From positions 1-64,000 of the forward strand of contig JADJPT010000019.1 of assembly GCA_016713125.1 (NCBI GenBank): a DNA stretch of 64,000 bases, given 5' to 3'. The translations under genes and the position numbers were made by a program. Under the pieces are notes generated by a model, which saw nothing but the letters and a program-made list of their open reading frames with translations, did no database searches and was not told the origin of the DNA. Origin of the DNA: Betaproteobacteria bacterium. Its GTDB lineage: Bacteria > Pseudomonadota > Gammaproteobacteria > Burkholderiales > SG8-39. Of this stretch, positions 16,575 to 26,496 are shown one piece after another. How positions within the stretch are numbered: position 1 is the first letter of the stretch; each line of letters begins with the position of its first letter.

Positions 16575-18610
16575 TCAGCCCGGCGGGCGCGGCAGCGAGC
16601 GCCTGAACGTCTTTTCCGCGATCAGGGTCTCGCCCTCGCGCGCTTCCACGCGCGCCTCGATCTCGTAGGTGTCGGCCGTGCAGCTCAGGCGCGTGCGCGC
16701 GAAACTGCGGGTTTCCGTGGCGCCGAATTTCAGCGTCCAGGTCCATTCGGCCTCGGCCACCGCGGACAGCGGATCCTCCGGCGCGATGCTCGTCGCGCGC
16801 CAGCCGGTCCAGCCGTACTCGATGTCGCGGTCCTCGATGCGCGTGCAGCCGCCGTCCTCTTCGATCAGCAGGCGCGTCATGCCCGAGGCCAGGTCGCGGT
16901 TCAGGCTGCGCTTCGCGTACGGCTTGCGCAGCAGCGTGCTGGGGATGCCGGCCGCCATGGCCGGCGCGGCGGGCGGCTGCAGCACGGCATCCTCGGCCCT
17001 CGCCGGCCGCACCGGCACGACCAGCGCGCCCTTGCCGGCGAAGATCGACAGGCGCACACGGCGGCGCGCCGGCCAGATCATCGGCCAGTAGCTCGTCGAC
17101 ACGGCCAGCCGCAGGCGATGGCCGCGCGGCACGTGGTGCGAAGCCGGCAGCAGATCGATGCCGATGCGATAACGCTCGCCCGGGATCACCGCCAGTCGCT
17201 GCGCGTCGCCGTTGCGCTGGCTCAGGTCGAGGAAGCCGAAGGCCAGGCGCCTGGACGTGCCGTCCGGCGCCACCGAGCACAGGCGCAGCACCACCTGCGC
17301 CTCGCCCTGGTCGGCGGCCACTTCCAGTGTCGCGCGCACCGTGCCGAACACGTCGATCGCGTCTTCGAGCGGCGCGGAATCGAAGCAGGCCGAGAGCGCA
17401 TCGTCAGCGCGCTGGTCGCCGGCCATCTCCGGGCCGTTGGCCGCGGTAAACCAGGGCATCCATTCGCCGCCCTCGGTGCCCATGCTCAACGGCGAAGACA
17501 CCTCGACGCACCGTTCGGCGGACGTCCCCGCACCGGCCGGCGATGCCAGGCCTTCAGCGCAGATCGCGTACTCGAGCCTGCGCAGACCCTGCGGCGGCCA
17601 GGTCGGCTCGGCCACCCAGCGTCCGGTGAATTCGCCGACCTGCATGGCCGGCGGCGAAGCGTCGTAGATCCAGGCCAGCACGTCGGGCTCGGCCTCGGCG
17701 CCGTTGGGCACGCCCTTCAGCCAGTGGTCCAGCCAGCGGATGGCACCGCCGAGGAAGTCCACCCCCGGCCCCGGGATCGGCATGTGCGGCATGCGATGCG
17801 CCCAGGGACCCAGCAGCAGCTTGCGCGGCCCGCCATACGATTCGAGCATGCGCGGCGTGCACACCGCGTAGCCGGGGTCGGCCAGGCCGCAGGAGGCGTA
17901 CATGGGCACCTGCATGTCCGCGTAGCGCTCGGCCACCGAACCGGCCGCCCAGTAGTCGTCGCGGGTGTGGTGTTCTATCCAGCGTTCCAGGCACACCACC
18001 GAGTTCTCCACGCGCTGCTTCCACATCTCGCGCCAGCCCTCGCCGACGTGCTCGGATGCGGCGCACGCGCGTGCATGCCGAGCAGGGCATTGCTGATGGT
18101 GAAGCCGTAATGCAGCAGGCAGCCGCCGTGGTACTTGTTGGTGTAGCGATCGTCGGCCGCGTCCATCGGCAGGATGGCGGCCAGCTGCGGCGGATTGCGC
18201 GCCGCCACCTGCAGGCACATGTGGCCGGGCCAGGACAGGCCGGTCATCGCCACCTGGCCCGTGCACCAGGCCTGGCCGCCGATCCAGGCCAGCGACTCGA
18301 TCGCGTCCTCGATGTACTCGGTGGCGAACTGGTCGGTGGACAGGCCGTCGGAGTCGCCCGTGCCGCGGCATTCCACGCGCACGCAGGCATAGCCGTGGCC
18401 GGCCAGATAGCCGTAGGCCGCCGAGTCGCGCACCGCCTGCACGTCGCTCTTGCGGTACACGGAGAATTCCATGATCGCGGGAACCTTCTCCCCCGCAGGC
18501 AGTTCGGGCAGCCAGAGGCGCGCGGCCAGGCGCTCGCCGCTCGCCAGCGGGATCCACACGTTGCGGATCTCGCGCACGGCGTGCGGAAGTTTTCCGGCGG
18601 GCGTCACCAT
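16575..18610 (-). pseudogene. CocE/NonD family alpha/beta hydrolase, one frameshift
   Basis: N-terminal part (18610 down to about 18060) contains the Xaa-Pro-dipeptidyl-peptidase-type S15 domain with RVECRGTGDSDG and the nucleophile elbow GLSWPGHM. The C-terminal part, in another frame, continues EHVGEGWREMW, holds LLGPWAHRMPH (catalytic His) and ends in a beta-sandwich. One missing base near 18055-18070 restores 679 codons. Such esterases/acylases act on acyl esters or amides. Coding potential continues cleanly across the break, so an indel error is likely. Confidence 0.8.
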
Positions 18611-18620
18611 GCGGCGCGCA

Positions 18621-19676
18621 TCAGGCGACGACGAAGCTGTCTTCGGGTCGCCAGTTGAGGCGCAGCTTCTGGCCCGGCGCCACGCTGGAAGGCGCATGGC
18701 CGGTGCCCGAGGCGGCGCTGACCAGCAGCGTCTGGCCCGAATCGCTGAGCACCTCGAAATCGGTGGACGGCCCCAGGTAGGTGACCGACTTGACCGTGAC
18801 CGGCAGGCTGTTGCCGGAAGCCGGGGCGCCGGCCTCCAGCACCGCATGCTCGGGCCGGAAGCACAGCGCCGCGGCGCCCGCGGCGTGCTCGCCGCCGAAC
18901 TGCAGGGCCAGGCCCTCGGCCGACTCGAAACGCTGCGCGCCGACGACGCGGCCCTCGACGAAATTGCATTTGCCGATGAAGCCGGCGACGAAACGCGACA
19001 CCGGCCGCTTGTACAGATCCTCGGCCGAGCCGAGCTGCTCGAGCTTGCCGTGGCTCATGACGCCGATGCGGTCGGCGATCGCCATCGCCTCGGCCTGGTC
19101 GTGGGTCACGAACACGGAAGTGATGCCGGCATCCTGCTGCAGGTCGCGGATCTCCTTGCGCATCTGCGTGCGCAGCTTGGCATCCAGCGCCGAGAACGGC
19201 TCGTCGAGCAGCAGCACGTCGGGCTCGATCGCCATCGCGCGCGCCAGCGCCACGCGCTGCTGCTGCCCGCCGGACAGGGCGCGCGGCGAGCGCTCGGCCA
19301 GCGCGTCCAGCTGCACCCAGCGCAGCATCTCGGCCACGCGCCTGGCCTTGCGCTCCTTGTCCCATGAACGCACGCGCAGGCCGAACTCGACGTTCTTCGC
19401 CACCGTGAGGTGCGGAAACAGCGCATAGCCCTGGAACACCATGCCGACGTTGCGCTTGTGCACCGGGATGGAAGTCACGTCGCGCTCGCCGAAGCGGATG
19501 GTGCCGGCGGTCGGCGCGACGAAGCCGGCGATCATGCGCAGCGTGGTGGTCTTGCCGCAGCCGCTGGGCCCCAGCAGCGCGAGCAGTTCGCCGTCGCGGA
19601 TCTCGATCGACACGTCGTCGACCGCCGCGAGTTCGCCGTAGGTCTTGCGGATGTTGCTGAGGGTTACGCCTGACAC
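18621..19676 (-). CDS. ABC transporter ATP-binding protein (PotA-like)
   Basis: A 351-residue ATPase energising import at the inner membrane. Walker A GPSGCGKTT (36-44), Q-loop VFQGYALFP, signature LSGGQQQR (134-141), Walker B DVLLLDEP (153-160), H-loop VFVTHDQ and a C-terminal TOBE domain (about 285-345). The start is GTG at 19676, sharing its G with the TAG of the permease gene upstream (TAGTG). Part of a complete polyamine/spermidine-type importer. Ligand not determinable; neighbours suggest a peptide-like or N-methylated amino compound. Confidence 0.92.
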   Translation of the reverse strand: MSGVTLSNIRKTYGELAAVDDVSIEIRDGELLALLGPSGCGKTTTLRMIAGFVAPTAGTIRFGERDVTSIPVHKRNVGMVFQGYALFPHLTVAKNVEFGLRVRSWDKERKARRVAEMLRWVQLDALAERSPRALSGGQQQRVALARAMAIEPDVLLLDEPFSALDAKLRTQMRKEIRDLQQDAGITSVFVTHDQAEAMAIADRIGVMSHGKLEQLGSAEDLYKRPVSRFVAGFIGKCNFVEGRVVGAQRFESAEGLALQFGGEHAAGAAALCFRPEHAVLEAGAPASGNSLPVTVKSVTYLGPSTDFEVLSDSGQTLLVSAASGTGHAPSSVAPGQKLRLNWRPEDSFVVA

Positions 19677-20485
19677 TAGAAGGCCTTTCCGAGTTTCACG
19701 AAGCGATCGGAAACGATCAGCGCCGTGCCGATGATGAGGATCTGCACCGTGGCCACCGCCGAGATGGTCGGATCGAGACTCCATTCCAGGTAGTTCACGA
19801 TCGCGATCGGCAGGGTGGTCTTGCCCGGCCCGACCAGGAACAGCGACTTCTCCAGGTCGGAGAACGAGGCGATGAAGGAGAACATGGCCGCGGCGATGAT
19901 GCCGGGCCGGATGATCGGCAGGGTGACCAGGAAGAAGGTCTGCACCGCATTGGCCCCCAGGCTGCGCGCCGCCTCCTCGGAGACGGTGTTGGCGGTGACC
20001 AGCGAGGCGCACACCAGGCGCATGGTCCAGGGCAGCGCGATCAGCGAATGCGCGATCACCAGGCCGCCGAAGGTCGCGGCGAGCTGGAAGCCGGTGAAGA
20101 TCTCGAACTCGACGAAATAGATGTAGACCGCCGCGCCGGCGACGATGGCCGGCACGTACATGGGCGAGAGCAGCACCTGGCGGATCGTCTCGCGCCCGGG
20201 AAACGAGTAGCGCTCGACCGCCAGCGCCGCCGGCACGCCCAGCAGCAGCGAAACCACCGTCGCGCAGGCGCCGACCTTCACGCTCATCAGGAAGCCGTTG
20301 GCGAAATCCGAGATCGCCCAGGCCGCGCCGAACCAGGACGTGGTGTAGCCGCTGGGCGGAAAGCTGAGGATCTTGTCGGCGAAGAAGCTGGCCCAGATGA
20401 TCACGATCAGCGGCCCGAGCAGGAACACGAAGATCAGCGCTACCAGGGCGGCGAACGCATAGCGGCCGATCTTCATGGCGCCCAT
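19676..20485 (-). CDS. ABC transporter permease (PotC-like)
   Basis: A 269-residue inner-membrane permease with about six hydrophobic helices and the EAA-loop EEAARSLGANAVQTFFLVTL (cytoplasmic contact with the ATPase). It follows the other permease by 2 nt and overlaps the ATPase start by one base, so translation is probably coupled. Belongs to the spermidine/putrescine-type subgroup. Confidence 0.92.
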   Translation of the reverse strand: MGAMKIGRYAFAALVALIFVFLLGPLIVIIWASFFADKILSFPPSGYTTSWFGAAWAISDFANGFLMSVKVGACATVVSLLLGVPAALAVERYSFPGRETIRQVLLSPMYVPAIVAGAAVYIYFVEFEIFTGFQLAATFGGLVIAHSLIALPWTMRLVCASLVTANTVSEEAARSLGANAVQTFFLVTLPIIRPGIIAAAMFSFIASFSDLEKSLFLVGPGKTTLPIAIVNYLEWSLDPTISAVATVQILIIGTALIVSDRFVKLGKAF

Positions 20486-20487
20486 GC

Positions 20488-21357
20488 TCAGAAGTACTTC
20501 CGGCTGAGGAAACGCGTCGAGACGATGGTCAGCACCAGCGTCACGAACATCAGGATGCAGGCCAGCGTCGAACCGAAGGGCCAGTTGTTGGCCTTGGCGA
20601 TCTGCCCGTACACCACCGGCCCCATCATCTGCATGGTCGGCCCGCCGATCAGCACCGGCGTGGCGTAGGCGTTCATCGCCAGCGCGAAGCAGATCGCCGC
20701 GGCCGCGGCCACGCCGGGCATCGCCAGCGGCAGCACCACGCCGTACACCGTGCGCAGCGGCGAGTGGCCGAGCGACTGACCCGCCTCCTCAAGGCTGCTC
20801 GGGATCGAATCCATGACGCTCTGCAGGGTGATGATGGCGAACGGCAGCAGCACCGAGACCAGGCCGATCACCACCGCGGTGGGCGTGTAGAGGATCTTGA
20901 TCGGCTCCTCGATCAGGCCCACGCTCAGCAGCAGCGCATTGGCCACGCCCTTGGTGCCCATGACGATCATCCAGGCGGCCGAACGCACGGCGTTGCCCAG
21001 CAGCAGCGGCAGGACCGTCAGGATGATCAGCCAGCCGCGCAGGCGCTGCGACTCCAGGCGCGAGATGTAGTACGCCACCGGAAACGCCAGCAGCATGACG
21101 ATCACGGTCGACAGCGCCGCGATGTTGGCGGTGGTCAGCAACACGTCCTGGTAGAACGGGTCGGCGACCGCCTGCACGTAGTTCTGCGTGCTGAACACGC
21201 CCTTCATCAGCTTGATCGGGTCGTGCAGATCGAAGCTGTAACGCAGGATCAGGGCCAGCGGCGCGAGCAGGAACGCCGCCACCAGGACGAACGCCGGCAA
21301 AACCAGCGACGCTCCGCCCCAGTTGCGGCCTTCCCGCATTTCTCCCGCGCCTGCCAT
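20488..21357 (-). CDS. ABC transporter permease (PotB-like)
   Basis: A 289-residue permease with an N-terminal helix (LVLPAFVLVAAFLLAPLAL) and about five further segments. Its EAA motif reads LEEAGQSLGHSPLRTVYGVV. Partner of the permease 2 nt downstream. Periplasmic loops between about 45 and 80 are as in PotB-type proteins. The start lies 18 nt after the binding-protein stop. Confidence 0.92.
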   Translation of the reverse strand: MAGAGEMREGRNWGGASLVLPAFVLVAAFLLAPLALILRYSFDLHDPIKLMKGVFSTQNYVQAVADPFYQDVLLTTANIAALSTVIVMLLAFPVAYYISRLESQRLRGWLIILTVLPLLLGNAVRSAAWMIVMGTKGVANALLLSVGLIEEPIKILYTPTAVVIGLVSVLLPFAIITLQSVMDSIPSSLEEAGQSLGHSPLRTVYGVVLPLAMPGVAAAAAICFALAMNAYATPVLIGGPTMQMMGPVVYGQIAKANNWPFGSTLACILMFVTLVLTIVSTRFLSRKYF

Positions 21358-21375
21358 TGCCCAGTGGTGCCGGGA

Positions 21376-22413
21376 TCAGCTGCCCAGGAAGCTCTTCTTC
21401 CACCAGTCGAGCCAGGACGTGATGTTCTTCGCCCAGTACTCCTGGTTGCCGTACTTCAGCGAAGCCTTCTGCGCGTCGCTATAGGCGATCTTCCTGCCCA
21501 CTTCGCCGGACAGGTTCACCGCGGTGATCGGCGGCGTGTAGAAGTTGTCCGCGCACAGGCCGACCATCGCGGTCGGATCGAGCAACGCGTTCAGGTAGGC
21601 GTAGGCGCCTTCCTTGTTGATCACGCGACGCGGCATGACCGCACCGAACACCTGGTAGATGCCGCCTTCCTTCGGGTAGGCGGTGGCGCACTTGGTGCCG
21701 TCCTTGGCCCACTGCAGGCCGCGTGCGCGGTAGTTGGCCATCAGCCAGATCTCGTCGCTCTTCATGGCCGCCTGCGCCTGCTGGTGCGAGGGATAGACCT
21801 TGGGCTGCACGGCCTTCTTCCACTCGAGCAGCATCTTCTTGGCGCCCTCGAAGTCGTCCATCTTGCCCGAGGCCACGATGCTGGCGGTCTGCATGGCGTT
21901 GCCGTAGTTGGAATCCATCACGCCGATCTTGCCGGCGTACTTGGGGTTCCACATGTCGGCGTAGGCGGTGATCGGATCCTTGATCTTCTCCGGGTTGTAG
22001 ACCAGTTCCCAGGCCGAATACAGCCAGGGCACGAAGTACGGGCGCTTCATGCTCGGCACCATGGTCGCCGCGTTCGGGATCTTGGAATAGTCGAGGGTCT
22101 CGAGCGCCTCGTTCACGTGCAGCGTGTAGGCCTCGGACTCGCCCAGGTGGACGATGTCGACCGTGCCGCGCGGCAGCCGCTTCTCGGCGATCACCTTGGT
22201 CAGTCGCGGCGGCTGCTCGCCCAGCTCGCGCACGATGGTCCAGCCCTTGGACTCGAGCAGCGGAGCCTCGATGTGCTTGACGGTGCGGGAGTTCCAGTCG
22301 CCGCCCCAGTTCATCACCACGATCTGCTTGCTCTGCGCGTGCGCGCTGCGCACTCCGAGCATGCCCGCGCCTGCCACTGCCAGTCCTGCACCGACGAAAT
22401 CTCTGCGTTTCAT
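21376..22413 (-). CDS. ABC transporter extracellular solute-binding protein (PotD/type-2 cluster)
   Basis: A 345-residue periplasmic protein with a Tat-like leader MKRRDFVGAGLAVAGAGMLG (twin Arg at 3-4) cleaved after AHA near residue 26. Then QIVVMNWGGDWNSRTVKHI, usual for PotD-like proteins of the spermidine/putrescine cluster. Delivers ligand to the two downstream permeases. First transporter gene after the dipeptidase, 21 nt downstream. Confidence 0.92.
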   Translation of the reverse strand: MKRRDFVGAGLAVAGAGMLGVRSAHAQSKQIVVMNWGGDWNSRTVKHIEAPLLESKGWTIVRELGEQPPRLTKVIAEKRLPRGTVDIVHLGESEAYTLHVNEALETLDYSKIPNAATMVPSMKRPYFVPWLYSAWELVYNPEKIKDPITAYADMWNPKYAGKIGVMDSNYGNAMQTASIVASGKMDDFEGAKKMLLEWKKAVQPKVYPSHQQAQAAMKSDEIWLMANYRARGLQWAKDGTKCATAYPKEGGIYQVFGAVMPRRVINKEGAYAYLNALLDPTAMVGLCADNFYTPPITAVNLSGEVGRKIAYSDAQKASLKYGNQEYWAKNITSWLDWWKKSFLGS

Positions 22414-22434
22414 GGTTCCCTCCGGGGTTGTCGT

Positions 22435-23429
22435 CTACTTCCAGACCTGTTTGCACACGCGACGGAAGTTCTCGCCGAGGATGCCGCGTATGTCGCTCTC
22501 CGCGTAGTTCTTCCTGCACATCAGCTCGGCCAGATCCTCGATCTGTTCGGGCTGCACGAACTTGGTGTGGCGGTTGGGCTTGCCGTTGTTCAGCGGCCAG
22601 GCGTCGCTGTTGTCGTCGACGTACTTCCAGAACCCGTCCACGTCCTTCACGTAGTCCAGGCCGATGCCGGCATGCTGCGGGCCGACCAGGTTCACGATGT
22701 GGTCCAGGTGGCAAAACATCGATTCGCTGGTGGCTTCCATGTCGTCGCGGAACTCGCCCAGGCCGTTCACCACGATCACGCCGCCGGTCTCGGCGCACTT
22801 GCGGATCTGGTCGTCCTTGATGTTGCGGTAGTGCGCGAACACCGAATAGGCGTTGCAGTGCGAGAAGATGCACGGCGAGGTGCTCGCCTCCATCGCCTCC
22901 ATGGAAGTGCGGTAACCCGTGTGCGTGCCGTCGACCAGCATGCCCACGCGGTTCATCTCCTTGATCATCGACAGGCCGAAGCGCGACAGGCCCGCGTCGG
23001 TGCGCTCGGCGCAGCCGTCGCCGACCAGGTTCTTCTGGTTGTAGGCCATCAGCATGTGGCGCACGCCCAGCCGGTAGAACACCTCCACCAGCCCGATGTC
23101 GTTGGCCAGCACGTTGGTGCCCTGGAAATTCACCGTGATCGCCAGCTTGCCTTCCTTGCGCGCGAGGTCCACGTCATCGACGCCGTGCACGAAGCGGTAC
23201 AACCCGGGTGCCTGGCGCACACGGCGTAAACCTTGGAGATGTTGGCCAGCGCCGCCTCGGGACCGAAGGTCTTGTCCCCGCCCAGGGTCAGCGACACCAG
23301 GCCGAAGCCCGCCGTCTTGAAGCGCGGCAGGGTGATGCCGTCGGTGGCATGCTGCATGCCGTACGGGACGGTCATGTCCCACACCAGCGAAGATCGATAT
23401 ATCGCGCGTGCTTGATCGCTGATTTGCAC
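22435..23429 (-). pseudogene. membrane dipeptidase family (M19), one frameshift
   Basis: GTG start at 23429 is preceded by GGAGGAAAC. The N-terminal frame reads from ISDQARAIYRSS to ANISKVYAVCAR; the remainder continues in another frame from QAPGLYRFVHGV to the end (NFRRVCKQVWK). One missing base near 23215 restores 332 codons, close to the paralogue at 12927-13904 (325 aa). Shared M19 elements include YNQKNLVGDGC, IFSHCNAYS and AGIGLDY. First structural gene of the ABC operon, with an operator 200 nt upstream. An indel error is likelier than true loss. Confidence 0.8.
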
Positions 23430-23794
23430 TGTTTCCTCCCCGTGCCGGCTAGTCGCCGGACTTGCGCTCCGTCGGCATGCTTGCCGCACCGCAATAGGCA
23501 TGGACCCATCCGTCGGGCAAGACCGCGATCCCTACTGCGCTGATGCTACGCGAGCCTCCCGACATCGTGTCCCCCGTCGTGTAACCCGACTTTTGGCAAT
23601 CGACAACGCAGGGTAACGAATGCATCGTCCATTGTTTTGACCATAAGCGACAGTTTCTTGCATTTTTGCGAACAGCGCACGGTGCATGTTCGCAGTGCGG
23701 CGCACCAGCGTCGTGCAGGTAACCGGGGGCGATTTCGCGCCGCTTCCGGCGACCGACCCGCCCCGGCGTACGTCGCCCGTCGACCGTTGACCGT
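23430..23794. other. 365-bp non-coding control region upstream of the dipeptidase/ABC operon
   Basis: No gene is supported here. It contains the tandem-repeat operator 23632-23673. Open frames running through it are overlaps of the regulator gene and lack coding character. Confidence 0.6.
23632..23673 (-). promoter_or_regulatory. tandem-repeat operator (TGTCGC-N8-AA type), dipeptidase/ABC operon
   Basis: On the minus strand GTTCGC-N8-AA-N5 is directly followed by TGTCGC-N8-AA-N5 (second repeat begins at 23652). Both 21-bp units keep the AA at the same place. A weak -10 (TACCCT) follows 16 nt further, the same spacing as TAGCAT after the sox site. Lies about 200 nt before the dipeptidase start. 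Confidence 0.6.
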
Positions 23795-24820
23795 TCAGCG
23801 CCCCTCGTTGACGCGCGCCGTGCGCCGCAGGCTGGAGGGCCGCACCTTGAAATGGCTGGTGAAGGCGCGCGAGAAATGCGAGCAGTCGCCGAAACCGCAT
23901 TCGAAGCCGACATCGGTCACCGACAGGTCGGTGTGTTCGATCATCCAGCGCGCCCGTGCCAGGCGCAGCTGCAGCTTGTACTCGCGCGGCGTGATGCCCA
24001 CATCGGCGATGAAGCGGCGTTCGAGCTGCCGCATGCTGATGCCCAGCGCCTCGGAGATCTCGGTCAGCAGGTCGTGCTGCGCGAGCTTCTGCTCGATCAG
24101 CAGCATGGCGCGGCGCACCAGGCTGTCGTGCGCCTGGCGCGTGACCACCGACTCGGGCTGCGGCGTATTGGAGGGCAGCGGCTGGTCCTCGATCAGGATG
24201 CGCAGGCTCTTGCCGGCCAGCGCGCGGCCGCAGTGCCGTTCGATCAGGTGTGCGGCCAGGTGGACCACGCTGGTGCCGCCGGCGCAGGTCATGCGGTCGC
24301 GGTCGACCACGAACATGCGGTTGGCCACCAGGCGCAGCTCGGGGAACTCGGCCTGGAAGTCCTCGCGGTGGAACCAGCTCACGCAGGACAGGTAGCCGTC
24401 CAGCAGCCCGGCGCGCGCCAGCACGAAGGAGCCGGTGCACAGGCCGACCAGGCCGACGCCGGCGCGCGCGGCCTCGCGCAGGAACGCCTGGGTGCCCGGC
24501 ACCACCTTCTGGCCGCCGTGCAGCAGGCCGCCGACCACCACGATGTAGTCGAAGCGCTCGGGCTTGTCCATCTCGTCCCAGGGCAGCACCGCCGCCCCGC
24601 AGCTCGACACCACCGGGGAGTTGCGGTCGCCGAGCACGGCCCAGGCGCACTCCAGCGGCCGGCTGCGGTCGCCCTCGTCGGCGGCCAGCCGCAGGGCGTC
24701 GACGAAGCCGGCGAACGCCGTCAACGTGAACTTCTGGGTGAGCACGAAGCCCACGCGTATCTTCGGCGCCCCCGCCGCCCGGGAGGCGTCTTCCGACTTG
24801 GCCGACCGCCCTCTGCGCAT
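23795..24820 (-). CDS. GlxA-type transcriptional regulator (GATase1/DJ-1-like + AraC)
   Basis: About 341 residues from ATG at 24820: an N-terminal class-I-glutamine-amidotransferase-like sensor domain (about 20-190, VGFVLTQKFTLTAF, VVVGGLLHGGQ, GLCTGSFVLARAG) and a C-terminal AraC domain (about 235-335, GISMRQLERRF and GFGDCSHFSRAF). An upstream ATG at 24892 exists, but it has no ribosome site and lies inside the operator of the sox promoter, while 24820 follows GGGAAT. Same architecture as GbdR, SouR and ArgR of pseudomonads, activators of betaine, sarcosine and arginine genes. Divergent from soxB; probable activator of sox and both dipeptidase operons. Confidence 0.88.
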   Translation of the reverse strand: MRRGRSAKSEDASRAAGAPKIRVGFVLTQKFTLTAFAGFVDALRLAADEGDRSRPLECAWAVLGDRNSPVVSSCGAAVLPWDEMDKPERFDYIVVVGGLLHGGQKVVPGTQAFLREAARAGVGLVGLCTGSFVLARAGLLDGYLSCVSWFHREDFQAEFPELRLVANRMFVVDRDRMTCAGGTSVVHLAAHLIERHCGRALAGKSLRILIEDQPLPSNTPQPESVVTRQAHDSLVRRAMLLIEQKLAQHDLLTEISEALGISMRQLERRFIADVGITPREYKLQLRLARARWMIEHTDLSVTDVGFECGFGDCSHFSRAFTSHFKVRPSSLRRTARVNEGR

Positions 24821-24873
24821 CTGGATTCCCGTCGAATTGACCACACGGCCCGATTGCGACGCTTCGGGCACCT

Positions 24874-24915
24874 TGACGCTTAGATTAAACATTATGTCGC
24901 TTTAATGAAAGTGCG
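24874..24915 (+). promoter_or_regulatory. tandem-repeat operator (TGTCGC-N8-AA type), sox operon
   Basis: TGACGC-N8-AA-N5 (24874-24894) directly followed by TGTCGC-N8-AA-N5 (24895-24915): the clearest of three such sites. A candidate -10 (TAGCAT) comes 16 nt later. It covers the first possible start codon of the regulator gene, so binding may also affect the regulator itself. Confidence 0.65.
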
Positions 24916-24958
24916 CATGCGAGCCTGTGTCTAGCATCTGTCCGGTCTGCCCGACCCC

Positions 24959-26209
24959 ATGCAAAACTTCTCCCTCCTCAGCCTGCTGCGCAACGCGGTC
25001 TCCGGCCATCGCGACTGGAAACCGTTCTGGCGCGACGCCGCGCCCAGGCAGAGCTACGACGCGGTGATCGTCGGCGGCGGCGGGCACGGACTGGCCACCG
25101 CCTATTACCTGGCGAAGAACCACGGCCTGCGCAACATCGCCGTGCTCGAGAAGGGCTGGATCGGCGGCGGCAACACCGGGCGCAACACCACCATCATCCG
25201 TTCCAACTACCTGTGGAACGAAAGCGGCGCGCTGTACGAGCACGCGCTGAAGCTCTGGGAAGGCCTGAACGAGGACCTGAACATCAACCTGATGTTCAGC
25301 CAGCGCGGCGTGCTCAACCTCGCGCACAACCTGGGCGACATCCGCGAAGGCGTGCGCCGCGTCGAGGCCAACAAGCTGAACGGCATCGACGCCGAGTGGC
25401 TGACGCCCGAGGAAGTGAAGGAATTCTGCCCGATCATCGACATCTCGAAGACCGCGCGCTACCCGGTGCTGGGCGGCACCCTGCAGCGCCGCGCCGGCAC
25501 CGCGCGCCACGACACCGTGGCCTGGGGCTATGCGCGCGCCGCCGACGCGCTGGGCGTGGACATCATCCAGAACTGCGAAGTCACCGGCATCCTGCGCGAG
25601 GACGGGCGCGTCACCGGCCTGCGCACCACGCGCGGCACCATCATGACGCCCAAGGTCGGCATCGTCGCCGCCGGCCACACCTCGGTGCTGGCCTCGATGG
25701 CCGACATCCGGCTGCCGCTGCAAAGCCACCCCCTGCAGGCGCTGGTGTCCGAGCCGGTCAAGCCCATCCATCCCTGCGTGGTGATGTCGAACGCCGTGCA
25801 CGTCTACCTCAGCCAGTCGGACAAGGGCGAGCTGGTGGTCGGCGCCGGCATCGATGCCTACAATTCGTACAGCCAGCGCGGCTCGTTCCACATCATCGAA
25901 CACCAGATGGCGGCGCTGATCGAACTGTTCCCGGTGCTCAGCCGCATGCGCATGCTGCGCACCTGGGGCGGCATCGTCGACGTCTGTCCCGACGCCTCGC
26001 CGATCATCTCCAAGACCCCGGTCCGGGGCCTGTACATCAACTGCGGCTGGGGCACCGGCGGCTTCAAGGCCACGCCGGGCTCGGGCTGGGTGTTCGCGCA
26101 CACGGTGGCCACCGGCGAGCCGCATCCGCTGAACGCGCCCTTCGCGCTGGATCGCTTCACCAGCGGCGCGCTGATCGACGAGCACGGCGCCGCCGCCGTG
26201 GCCCACTGA
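24959..26209 (+). CDS. soxB: heterotetrameric sarcosine oxidase, beta subunit
   Basis: A 416-residue flavoprotein subunit that demethylates sarcosine to glycine, passing the methyl group to tetrahydrofolate. FAD-binding Rossmann motif [18 protein letters not shown] (about 34-51), followed by [19 protein letters not shown], which is diagnostic of SoxB; its His/Arg segment binds covalent FMN in the family. C-terminal [14 protein letters not shown] completes the FAD site. Length is typical (about 405-415). No good ribosome site before ATG 24959. First gene of soxBDAG; its stop overlaps the soxD start. Confidence 0.96.
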   Translation: MQNFSLLSLLRNAVSGHRDWKPFWRDAAPRQSYDAVIVGGGGHGLATAYYLAKNHGLRNIAVLEKGWIGGGNTGRNTTIIRSNYLWNESGALYEHALKLWEGLNEDLNINLMFSQRGVLNLAHNLGDIREGVRRVEANKLNGIDAEWLTPEEVKEFCPIIDISKTARYPVLGGTLQRRAGTARHDTVAWGYARAADALGVDIIQNCEVTGILREDGRVTGLRTTRGTIMTPKVGIVAAGHTSVLASMADIRLPLQSHPLQALVSEPVKPIHPCVVMSNAVHVYLSQSDKGELVVGAGIDAYNSYSQRGSFHIIEHQMAALIELFPVLSRMRMLRTWGGIVDVCPDASPIISKTPVRGLYINCGWGTGGFKATPGSGWVFAHTVATGEPHPLNAPFALDRFTSGALIDEHGAAAVAH

Positions 26210-26496
26210 TGCTGAAGATCACCTGCCCCTGGTGCGGCGCGCGCGAGGAGATCGAGTTCTCCTACGGCGGCCAGGCGCATGTCGCCTACCCCGCGGACCC
26301 GGCCGCCCTCTCGGATGACGAGTGGGCGCAGTACGTGTTCATGCGCGACAACCCCAAGGGCGTGTTCCTCGAACGCTGGGTGCACAGCCAGGGTTGCCGT
26401 CGCTGGTTCAATGCCGTACGCCACACCGTCACGCACCAGATCGACGCCACCTACAAGCCGGGCGAGCCTCCGCCGGCGCAGGCGGGCGTCAAGTGA
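26209..26496 (+). CDS. soxD: sarcosine oxidase, delta subunit
   Basis: A 95-residue zinc-binding small subunit. CPWCGAREE (Cys5, Cys8), a His in GGQAHVAYP and Cys in HSQGCRRWFN make up the zinc site. ATG overlaps the soxB stop (TGATG). The C-terminus is Pro-rich (PGEPPPAQ). Needed for assembly and interface stability of the alpha/beta/gamma/delta enzyme. Confidence 0.95.
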   Translation: MLKITCPWCGAREEIEFSYGGQAHVAYPADPAALSDDEWAQYVFMRDNPKGVFLERWVHSQGCRRWFNAVRHTVTHQIDATYKPGEPPPAQAGVK

